Source of the DNA: Bacteroidales bacterium
GTDB lineage: Bacteria > Bacteroidota > Bacteroidia > Bacteroidales > GCA-2748055
DNA length: 5,325 nt
Assembly (NCBI GenBank): GCA_023135025.1
Contig: JAGLTY010000168.1
Location: 1 to 5,325, forward strand
Reading direction: 5' to 3'
Position 1 is the stretch's first letter. Each line of letters opens with the position of its first letter. The notes under the pieces were generated by a model, which searched no databases, had not been told where the DNA came from, and saw only the letters and a list, made by a program, of their open reading frames with translations. The position numbers and the translations under genes are program-made. Below are positions 1-5,325 of this stretch, piece by piece.

Positions 1-917
1 TTGTGACTCAGGTTAAGCGCATTCTCCTCAAATTCATAATTCTCAATATTCTGGTAGGCAAAGGAGAGCTCTGCGCCCACAAGAACAATGAGCCATGTAA
101 TCTGCAACCATATCAGAAACAGTGGAATCATGGCAATACTTCCATACAAGGTGTTGAACTTCCATACCCCAATCTGCAGGTTCTGGTACAACGACTGGAA
201 GATCAGGGCTACCGTACCGGCAATAATACCGGCTATCACGGCATACTTAAACTTCACCTTGGTATTGGGCATAACGATGTACACAATGGTGAAAAGAATC
301 CATATGGAGAGATAGGGTACCGACTTGATCAGGGTGACTATAAGTGGTTTGAAGAGCTCAATTTCATTGGCTGCAGATTGTATTTTGATCATGAAACTTC
401 CCGAAAGCCCTATGGCAAACGGACTCAGAATCATAATGGCAAGGTAATCTGAAAATTTCCGCATGGGATTTCGCGCTTTCCGGATCTGCCAGATGTCATT
501 GAAGGAGGATTCGATATTGTTCAGCACCTGGATCACTGACCAGAAGAGAATGACAACTCCCACACCGGCCAAAATGCCCCCTCTGGCATTTTTCAGCAGA
601 TTGTCCACCATCAAGGTGACCCAGTTCATGATCTCCTCCTGCCCCTGCATGTTCTTGTTGATTACCTCATGTAGGCGGTCCTCAAAACCAAAATTGCGTG
701 CAATGGCAAAGGCGATGGCAAAAATGGGCACAATGGAGAGCATGGTAAAATAGGTCAGCGCTGCCGCCTTTACAGCCGCCCTGTCCTCAAAAAATCCTTT
801 AAAGGCCAGGAAATAGATCCTCGCCTGCCTGATCAAAAAGGTACGACGACGTGATTTGGAGGTGAGGTCGTGCGACCAGATCTCCTCCTTGAAGAAAATC
901 TTGAGCTTCTTAATCAT
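1..917 (-). CDS. YihY/BrkB-family inner-membrane protein (C-terminus cut by window edge)
   Basis: I read 305 codons from ATG at 917-915 down to position 3 without a stop, so the C-terminus lies beyond the left edge. The protein starts MIKKLKIFFKEE and has about six hydrophobic segments, near residues 53-75, 113-133, 157-178, 192-216, 225-243 and 262-287. Family landmarks of YihY/BrkB (Pfam Virul_fac_BrkB) are visible: AAALTYFTMLSIVP in helix 1, an FWSVIQVLNNIESSFNDIW stretch around residues 125-143, and YGSIAMIPLFLIWLQ followed by GAELSFAY near residues 258-288. The family was once called ribonuclease BN, an assignment since withdrawn; its biochemical role is not well established, so none is claimed. 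The gene is transcribed away from the thioredoxin gene from a shared short intergenic region. The start is supported by a Bacteroidetes -7 element about 20 bases upstream. Family assignment is confident; function is unknown. Confidence 0.9.
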   Translation of the reverse strand, partial: MIKKLKIFFKEEIWSHDLTSKSRRRTFLIRQARIYFLAFKGFFEDRAAVKAAALTYFTMLSIVPIFAIAFAIARNFGFEDRLHEVINKNMQGQEEIMNWVTLMVDNLLKNARGGILAGVGVVILFWSVIQVLNNIESSFNDIWQIRKARNPMRKFSDYLAIMILSPFAIGLSGSFMIKIQSAANEIELFKPLIVTLIKSVPYLSIWILFTIVYIVMPNTKVKFKYAVIAGIIAGTVALIFQSLYQNLQIGVWKFNTLYGSIAMIPLFLIWLQITWLIVLVGAELSFAYQNIENYEFEENALNLSH

Positions 918-935
918 GGATACACTTTAGCCAAA

Positions 936-943
936 CAAATATA
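936..943 (-). promoter_or_regulatory. Bacteroidetes -7 promoter element for the YihY/BrkB gene
   Basis: On the minus strand the sequence is TATATTTG, an exact match to the Bacteroidetes -7 consensus TAnnTTTG. Transcription would start near 932, leaving a leader of roughly 15 bases before the ATG at 917. I see no clear -33 TTG/TTTG at the usual distance; the nearest T-rich match is only TTTCCC around 970-965. The element lies beside the -33 motif of the divergent thioredoxin promoter. The role is inferred from the motif and its position. Confidence 0.6.
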
Positions 944-949
944 ATAAAC

Positions 950-981
950 TTGCACGAAGGAACAGGGAAAAACTATCTTTG
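950..981 (+). promoter_or_regulatory. Bacteroidetes-type promoter (-33 TTG, -7 TATCTTTG) for the thioredoxin gene
   Basis: TTG at 950-952 is followed after 21 bases by TATCTTTG at 974-981. This matches the Bacteroidetes promoter pattern, a -33 TTG/TTTG with a -7 TAnnTTTG, including the spacing. The predicted transcript start is about 984-987. That lies at or after the upstream in-frame ATG (983) and well past the in-frame TTG (950), which is better explained as the -33 motif than as a start codon. The leader to the ATG at 1001 would be about 15 bases and A-rich. Confidence 0.65.
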
Positions 982-1000
982 CATGAAATTCAAAAAAAAT

Positions 1001-1612
1001 ATGGCCAGCCTGAAAGAGCGTTTTACTAAATGGAAAGAGAAGAGGTCTATCTGGCAGAAAGCCGGTGATATCCTGTTCTGGGTTTTGATCATTCTCTTCC
1101 TGATTCCAGGTCCAAGGAGAGCAATGCTCACCACCCTGAACCGGGCCGTCCTGAATGTAAAAGCTCCCAGGATGATGAATGAGGAGAAACAGGGGAGACT
1201 TTCCGATATGGAATACAACTGGTTACTTGCCTGGGATCAGAATGAACCCTTCTACTTCAGCAACTTCAGGAATGAGGTGGTATTTCTCAACTTCTGGTCC
1301 ACCTGGTGCCCACCCTGTGTGGCCGAGATGCCTGAAATCCAATCTTTGTATAAAAAGTATGGAAACAGAGTGGCCTTTATGCTGGTGACCGGTGAGAAAC
1401 CCGAAGTGGTGAAGGCCTTTATGAAAAAGAACAACTACTCGATGCCTGTCTTCTACCTGGCAGGTAACCAGCCGCCTGAAGCACTATCGTTCAGCGCATT
1501 CCCTACTACATTTATTATCTCAAGGGATGGGAAGGTGGTCACCCGCAAAACCGGTGCAGCCAACTGGGACTCCAGGGCCACTGAGAAAATTTTCGAGGAG
1601 CTGCTTAAGTAG
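1001..1612 (+). CDS. Membrane-anchored TlpA-like thioredoxin-fold oxidoreductase
   Basis: This is a 203-residue protein when started at ATG 1001. A lysine-rich N-terminus (residues 1-20) precedes one hydrophobic segment (about 24-36), suggesting a signal anchor with the rest in the periplasm. The thioredoxin domain follows: FLNFWSTWCPPCVAEMP at about 95-111 carries the redox CXXC (C103, C106), and SAFPTTFIISRDGKVV near 165-180 carries the cis-proline (P168) and the following strand. This is the TlpA/ResA-like pattern of extracytoplasmic thiol-disulfide reductases, which reduce disulfides in exported proteins or in cytochrome c maturation. The actual substrate and electron donor cannot be told here. 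Longer in-frame starts exist at ATG 983 (209 residues) and TTG 950 (220 residues). The promoter at 950-981 argues against both, and the A-rich stretch just before 1001 fits a Bacteroidetes initiation site. The stop overlaps the end of the convergent permease gene. Confidence 0.88.
   Translation: MASLKERFTKWKEKRSIWQKAGDILFWVLIILFLIPGPRRAMLTTLNRAVLNVKAPRMMNEEKQGRLSDMEYNWLLAWDQNEPFYFSNFRNEVVFLNFWSTWCPPCVAEMPEIQSLYKKYGNRVAFMLVTGEKPEVVKAFMKKNNYSMPVFYLAGNQPPEALSFSAFPTTFIISRDGKVVTRKTGAANWDSRATEKIFEELLK
1605..1612. other. Tail-to-tail overlap of the thioredoxin and permease B genes
   Basis: The plus-strand TAG (1610-1612) and the minus-strand TAA (1607-1605) lie within eight shared bases. I find no GC-rich hairpin followed by a T-run on either strand close to this point, so there is no room for a bidirectional intrinsic terminator between the genes. 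Confidence 0.85.
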
Positions 1613-2723
1613 TTTTCCGGTAATTGGTAATGGCCAGCGTCAGGATAACCATGGCATAGAAGCACAGGCTGAAAAACTCCCGGCTGATATCCCTGAACCC
1701 CGAACCCTTCAGCAGGATCATTCGGATCACCTTCATGAAATAGGCCACCGGGTTGACCAGGTTGATCTTCTGCGCCCAGAGGGGCATACTTTCGGCCGGT
1801 GTAAACACCCCGCTCATGAGGATAAATGTGATCATAAAGAAAAAGGCGAGAAACATCAGCTGCTGCTGGGTATTGGAGATAGTAGAGAGAAAGAGACCGA
1901 TCCCCAGTACCACAAAGAGGTAGATGCAGGTAAAAAGAAAGAGCAATCCCAGGCTTCCCTCAATGGGCAGTCCGAACAGCAGCCTTCCGATCACCAGTCC
2001 GAAAGCCAGTTCAAACAGTGCAATCACCATAAAAGGAATCAGCTTGGCCATCAGGAACTGGTACTTCCGGATGGGGGTTACATTGATCTGTTCAGTGGTC
2101 CCCATCTCCTTCTCCCTCACCAGGTTCAACGCGGTAAGCAACATGCCTATCATGGTCACAATAATCACCAGGATCCCTGAGAACATATAGATCTTATAGT
2201 CGAGCAGCGGGTTGTACCAATACCGGGGGATCATCTCCAGGGTAGTCAGTCTGCCCGCCCCTTCCAGTCCAAACCATTCTGCCCGCACCTGGGTATTGTA
2301 ATCAAACAGTATCCGTGTGCAATAGGCATTAACCAGTCCCGCCTCAGTAGCATTGATGGCATTGACTACCAGCTGAAGGTCCGTCTCCTTTTCGCTATAG
2401 AGCCTCTTCTCAAACTCGTGGGGCATATGGAGAATCACATCCACACGGTCCCTTGTAAGCTCCCTTACCGCCTCCTGGTAGTCACTGGTGGTCAGGCTGA
2501 TCTCAAAAAACGGGGAGCCTTCGAACCGGGAGACCAGCAGACGCGATGCCTGGGAGTAGTCCTGGTCCACCACCGCCATACTGATCCCCTTCATCTCCAG
2601 GCTGGCTGCATAGGTAAGCAGAATCATCTGCACCACGGGAATCACAAAAATAATGGGAAGCATCAGCCTGTTACGGAAGATCTGTTTGAACTCTTTGACC
2701 AGTAGTGTAAGTAGTATCCTCAT
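1605..2723 (-). CDS. ABC-2 type exporter permease B (YbhR-like)
   Basis: This 372-residue integral membrane protein is the last gene of the transporter operon. Hydrophobic segments lie near residues 22-41, 178-199, 226-249, 255-279, 285-305 and 350-365. A soluble extracytoplasmic domain of about 135 residues separates helices 1 and 2, the standard layout of the ABC2_membrane_3 permeases. The conserved cytoplasmic element LVREKEMGTTEQINVTP (201-217) after helix 2 and the F-TPAESMP...NPVAYFM stretch (307-330) before the last helix are typical of the family. It should pair with permease A to form the membrane channel driven by the two ATPases; the substrate is unknown. The ATG at 2723 is preferred because MRILLTLLVKEFKQIFRN is a normal family N-terminus. 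An AAAGGA stretch directly abuts the ATG, too close for a classical ribosome-binding site. Only 10 bases separate it from the upstream permease, and its stop (TAA, 1607-1605) lies inside the end of the thioredoxin gene. Confidence 0.9.
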   Translation of the reverse strand: MRILLTLLVKEFKQIFRNRLMLPIIFVIPVVQMILLTYAASLEMKGISMAVVDQDYSQASRLLVSRFEGSPFFEISLTTSDYQEAVRELTRDRVDVILHMPHEFEKRLYSEKETDLQLVVNAINATEAGLVNAYCTRILFDYNTQVRAEWFGLEGAGRLTTLEMIPRYWYNPLLDYKIYMFSGILVIIVTMIGMLLTALNLVREKEMGTTEQINVTPIRKYQFLMAKLIPFMVIALFELAFGLVIGRLLFGLPIEGSLGLLFLFTCIYLFVVLGIGLFLSTISNTQQQLMFLAFFFMITFILMSGVFTPAESMPLWAQKINLVNPVAYFMKVIRMILLKGSGFRDISREFFSLCFYAMVILTLAITNYRKTT

Positions 2724-2733
2724 TCCTTTCGCG

Positions 2734-3840
2734 CTAATTCAGTCTGATTTTGAACCTTTTTACTGAGGCCAGAATAAAAAAGAGGGTCATCCCCAGCATA
2801 ATCAGGGTCTCCTTCCAGATATAAGTAAAGCCGGTCCCCTTCAGCATAATATTCTTAACAACTACAATAAACCAGCGGGCCGGCATAAGGGTGGAGAACC
2901 ACTGCAACACCTTTGGCATATTATCGATGGGAAAGATAAAGCCGGAGAGCAGGATCGTGGGTAGCATCAACCCCAGCATACTCATGAACATAGCCATCTG
3001 CTGTGTCTTCGCGTTGGTGGAGATCAACACCCCTAAAGAGAGGGCCAGGATAATATAAAGTATGCACTCCAGCATCAGCAGCCAGAGGCTTCCCACCACC
3101 GGCACACCAAACACCAGGAAGCCCAGCAGAACAATGGTCATGGCATTGACAAACGACAACAGCACATAGGGTGTTACTTTGCCCAGTATGATCTCCCTGG
3201 GCTTCAGCGGTGATGCCAGCAGCAGCTCCATGGTTCCGAACTCCTTCTCCCGGGTGATGGTCACCGAGGTCATCAGTGCTGATATGAGCATCAGTATCAA
3301 CGCCATCAGTCCGGGTACAAACATATAGACCCCTTTAAGCTCTTCATTGTAGAACATCCTCGACTTCATATTCACGGACCAGGGCACCTCCATATCCATG
3401 TTCATCGATTGAAAATAGGTCATCAGTACACCCTGCAGATAGGTGAGTGAAAGCTGCGCCGAATTGGCATCTGATGCATCGGTGATCAGTTTAATGGCGG
3501 CCCGCTTCTCCCGCTGAAGATTCCTCTCAAAACCCTCCTCAAAAACGACCACCACCTTGGCCCTGCCACTGCGGAAAAGCTCCCCGATCTCCTCCTCATT
3601 CTGCAGGTAACCGGCGGGTACAAAGTAACCCGATGAAAATATCTTTTGCGTGGCCCTGATGGAGGCCTGGTCCATGGATCGGTCCCAGATCCCAACCTCC
3701 ACATCCCTGATCTCGGTAGTCACCACAAATCCGAACAGGATGATCATTACGATGGGAAGCCCAAAAAGGATCACCAGTGTCCTCACATCCCTGAAGATGT
3801 GCTGAAACTCCTTCTTAACAAATCCGAAAAACCTGTTCAC
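2734..3840 (-). CDS. ABC-2 type exporter permease A (YbhS-like)
   Basis: This is a 368-residue integral membrane protein. Hydrophobic segments are near residues 21-41, 171-194, 222-244, 250-273, 281-304 and 343-360, with an extracytoplasmic domain of about 130 residues between the first two. The cytoplasmic motif TREKEFGTMELLLASPLKP (196-214) and the LSGFIFPIDNMP...MPARWFIVVVKNIMLKG region (298-335) are classic ABC-2 permease (ABC2_membrane_3) features, close to the YbhS/YhhJ type. It probably forms a heterodimer with permease B. The start is GTG at 3840-3838, overlapping the TGA of ATPase 2 as GTGA, which suggests translational coupling. MNRFFGFVKKEFQHIFRD is the expected family N-terminus, so no later start is needed. 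The stop is TAG at 2736-2734. The exported substrate cannot be deduced; relatives are mostly described as drug or small-molecule exporters. Confidence 0.9.
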   Translation of the reverse strand: MNRFFGFVKKEFQHIFRDVRTLVILFGLPIVMIILFGFVVTTEIRDVEVGIWDRSMDQASIRATQKIFSSGYFVPAGYLQNEEEIGELFRSGRAKVVVVFEEGFERNLQREKRAAIKLITDASDANSAQLSLTYLQGVLMTYFQSMNMDMEVPWSVNMKSRMFYNEELKGVYMFVPGLMALILMLISALMTSVTITREKEFGTMELLLASPLKPREIILGKVTPYVLLSFVNAMTIVLLGFLVFGVPVVGSLWLLMLECILYIILALSLGVLISTNAKTQQMAMFMSMLGLMLPTILLSGFIFPIDNMPKVLQWFSTLMPARWFIVVVKNIMLKGTGFTYIWKETLIMLGMTLFFILASVKRFKIRLN

Positions 3841-4568
3841 CTTCTGGCCAGTTTAAGAAATACTTCATTCATATTTTTCGACTCAAACTGCTGCTTCAAC
3901 AGAGCAGGGGTATCCAGTGCATCGATCCTGCCATCCACCATGATCGATACCCGGTCGCAATACTCTGCTTCGTCCATGTAGTGGGTGGTCACAAAAACAG
4001 TGATTCCCTCCTCCGTTGCATCATGGATCATCTCCCAGAACTGGCGACGTGCAACAGGATCCACACCACCGGTGGGTTCATCCAGGAAAACGATGGCCGG
4101 TTGATGAAAAATGGCCACCGAAAAAGCCAGCTTCTGTTTCCACCCCAGGGGAATCTCCCTGATCAGCCTGTTCCGGATATGCCACAGACCCAACCGCTCC
4201 AGCAGTTGCTCCTCACGTGATGCAATCTGTTTTCTCCCCAGCCCATAGATCCCTGCATATAGCCGGATGTTTTCAGAAACAGTAAGATCCTCATAAAGAG
4301 AAAATTTCTGTGACATATAACCGATTTTCTGCTTGATCTTCTCCCGCTCGCGGTAGACATCATGGCCCGCCACCATAATCTCTCCCGATGTGGGATAGGA
4401 TAGTCCGCAAAGGATCCGGATGGCTGTGGTCTTTCCTGCCCCGTTGGCCCCCAGGAATCCAAATATCTCTCCCTTTTCCACATGAAAGGTGAGCCGGTCA
4501 TTGGCCGTGAAGGAACCAAATTTCTTGACCATCTCCTTCACCTCAATGATATGTTCCTGATCGACCAT
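3837..4568 (-). CDS. ABC transporter ATP-binding subunit 2 (second YbhF-like ATPase domain, variant signature motif)
   Basis: This is a complete 243-residue nucleotide-binding subunit. Walker A is GANGAGKTT (residues 40-48), the Q-loop glutamine is Q87 in GYMSQKF, Walker B is IVFLDEPTGGVD (159-170) with catalytic E164, and the H-loop is H196 in VTTHYMDEAE. The ABC signature is unusual: PLGWKQ (140-145) stands where LSGGxxQ is expected. From memory, the second ATPase domain of YbhF-like proteins also has a PLG-type motif, so this is probably a subfamily trait rather than damage. The protein should dimerise with ATPase 1 and energise the two permeases at the cytoplasmic face. The ATG (4568-4566) overlaps the stop of ATPase 1 by one base (TGATG) and has GGAGG seven bases upstream. 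The stop overlaps the start of permease A. The end of the protein is short, with only about 25 residues after the core domain. Confidence 0.93.
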   Translation of the reverse strand: MVDQEHIIEVKEMVKKFGSFTANDRLTFHVEKGEIFGFLGANGAGKTTAIRILCGLSYPTSGEIMVAGHDVYREREKIKQKIGYMSQKFSLYEDLTVSENIRLYAGIYGLGRKQIASREEQLLERLGLWHIRNRLIREIPLGWKQKLAFSVAIFHQPAIVFLDEPTGGVDPVARRQFWEMIHDATEEGITVFVTTHYMDEAEYCDRVSIMVDGRIDALDTPALLKQQFESKNMNEVFLKLARR

Positions 4569-5325
4569 CAGCTTGCCTCCCCGCTTCTTGAATGTTCTTC
4601 GCTCTCCTGCTCCATCAGTCCCATAAACCGGTCCTCAATGGAGGGGACAATGGGTTGCCACTGAAGGGAGGGATCATCCCAACTGTCAATAACCGATCTC
4701 ATCTTTTCTGCATCATCTTTCGATTTTGGGGTCACATGCAGTTGATCTCCGAAGAGCCAGGCATGTTTGCACCCCTCCAGGCTCCGAACCCTCTCCAGGT
4801 AGGCATAAACCCCTCTGTTGCTGCTCAGTGAAAAAAGCTCTGTATCATCCCCGTCAGGGGGTATGGAGGGATCAGAGATCTCCAGCACTCTCCCCTTCTG
4901 GATCAGTGCCACACGATCGCACATCTCCGCCTCATCCATATAGGGAGTAGAGACTACGATGGTAATTCCCTGCCCCTGTATCTTTTTCAGCATATCCCAG
5001 AATTCGCGACGACTCACCGCATCCACACCGGTGGTGGGTTCATCCAGGATCAATACACGAGGTCTGTGAATCAAAGCACAGGAGAGTGCCAGTTTCTGCT
5101 TCATTCCTCCTGATAGCTTTCCTGCCAAACGTTTTTTAAAGGGTGCAATCTGCGCATACACATCACTGATCAGGTCGTAATTCTCTTTAACCGTGGTTCC
5201 GAAAATCCTGGCATAAAAGGCCAGATTCTCCTCCACAGAAAGGTCCATATAGAGGGAGAAGCGGCCCGGCATATAGCCAATGATCTTTCTAACCTCGCGG
5301 TAATCGTCCACTACATCGTGCCCGT
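4568..5325 (-). CDS. ABC transporter ATP-binding subunit 1 (first YbhF-like ATPase domain; N-terminus cut by window edge)
   Basis: This ATPase gene is partial: the reading frame continues past the right edge (GHDV precedes VDDYREVRK), so Walker A and the true start are outside the window. The GTG at 5311 is an internal valine, not a start. Visible motifs are the canonical signature LSGGMKQ (5116-5096) and Walker B RVLILDEPTTGVD (5059-5021) with its glutamate. Two normally conserved residues are replaced. The Q-loop position reads GYMPGRF, with Gly at 5266-5264, and the H-loop reads VVSTPYMDEAE, with Pro at 4945-4943. A C-terminal extension of about 100 residues ends in the family-typical IVPSIEDRFMGLM. 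The subunit should pair with ATPase 2, its paralogue and next gene; the two are fused in E. coli YbhF. The missing residues suggest that its own ATP site hydrolyses poorly while its signature serves the partner. The stop TGA (4570-4568) shares one base with the next ATG. Confidence 0.92.
   Translation of the reverse strand, partial: GHDVVDDYREVRKIIGYMPGRFSLYMDLSVEENLAFYARIFGTTVKENYDLISDVYAQIAPFKKRLAGKLSGGMKQKLALSCALIHRPRVLILDEPTTGVDAVSRREFWDMLKKIQGQGITIVVSTPYMDEAEMCDRVALIQKGRVLEISDPSIPPDGDDTELFSLSSNRGVYAYLERVRSLEGCKHAWLFGDQLHVTPKSKDDAEKMRSVIDSWDDPSLQWQPIVPSIEDRFMGLMEQESEEHSRSGEAS
4576..4580 (-). promoter_or_regulatory. Shine-Dalgarno-like GGAGG for ATPase 2
   Basis: On the minus strand GGAGG (4580-4576) lies seven bases before the ATG at 4568, inside the last codons of ATPase 1. 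The other starts in this window have A-rich or no recognisable ribosome-binding sites, so this one stands out. Together with the TGATG overlap it fixes the ATPase 2 start and suggests re-initiation by terminating ribosomes. Confidence 0.5.

Noticed and set aside
3..452. 149-residue plus-strand open frame, with others at 88-315 and 463-753
   Set aside because: They lie opposite the YihY/BrkB gene, whose minus-strand frame is open for the whole 917 bases and matches a known family. Their translations show no domain or plausible composition.
1527..2180. 217-residue plus-strand open frame starting inside the thioredoxin gene
   Set aside because: It is extremely rich in His, Gln, Glu and Lys, as expected when hydrophobic codons of a membrane protein are read from the other strand. 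It has no recognisable motif and covers the well-supported permease B.
4163..4519. 118-residue minus-strand frame within ATPase 2, plus smaller plus-strand frames over both ATPases
   Set aside because: They are shifted or opposite-strand readings of ATPase 2 and ATPase 1, which show ABC motifs in the right order and spacing.
5309..5311. GTG at 5311 as the start of ATPase 1
   Set aside because: The frame stays open upstream and reads GHDV before it, the normal sequence between Walker A and the Q-loop; a start here would delete Walker A.
3837..5325. The two ATPase genes as a broken, frameshifted fused gene
   Set aside because: Each has a complete C-terminus and ATPase 2 has its own N-terminal strand, start codon and ribosome-binding motif, so the arrangement looks functional and split rather than a pseudogene.
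1..5325. A novel defence, mobile or toxin system
   Set aside because: Every coding region belongs to a recognisable housekeeping or transport family. There are no transposase, nuclease or toxin motifs, repeat arrays or abrupt composition changes visible by eye.

Overview
The window looks like an ordinary stretch of a Bacteroidetes chromosome of moderate GC. Two matches to the Bacteroidetes -7 promoter consensus TAnnTTTG (TATATTTG and TATCTTTG) sit in its only intergenic region. The start codons there follow A-rich leaders without Shine-Dalgarno motifs. The protein families present are also common in that phylum, but family or genus cannot be read from the sequence. I see no RNA gene, mobile element, CRISPR array or long repeat.

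Layout. Positions 1-917 (minus) hold most of a YihY/BrkB-family inner-membrane protein that runs off the left edge. Positions 918-1000 are a compact divergent promoter region. Positions 1001-1612 (plus) encode a membrane-anchored TlpA-like thioredoxin with a WCPPC active site. From 1605 to the right edge, everything is on the minus strand and forms one tightly packed ABC-2 transporter operon. In transcription order it encodes ATPase 1 (5325-4568, N-terminus outside the window), ATPase 2 (4568-3837), permease A (3840-2734) and permease B (2723-1605). The junctions are TGATG (1-base overlap), GTGA (4-base overlap) and a 10-base gap, so the four products are probably made together. The operon ends tail to tail with the thioredoxin gene, and the two genes share 8 bases.

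How the genes work together. Two different nucleotide-binding subunits followed by two different six-helix permeases match the architecture of the E. coli YbhF-YbhS-YbhR exporter, except that the two ATPase domains are separate proteins here rather than one fused chain. An HlyD-type adaptor and a TolC-type outer-membrane protein would be expected upstream, beyond the right edge.

The most interesting signal is that the ATPase defects are complementary. ATPase 1 has a perfect LSGGMKQ signature but lacks the Q-loop glutamine (Gly) and the H-loop histidine (Pro). ATPase 2 has both of those residues but carries PLGWKQ in place of the signature. In a head-to-tail heterodimer all these defects fall in one composite ATP site and the other site stays canonical. 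No clearly new biological system is visible.
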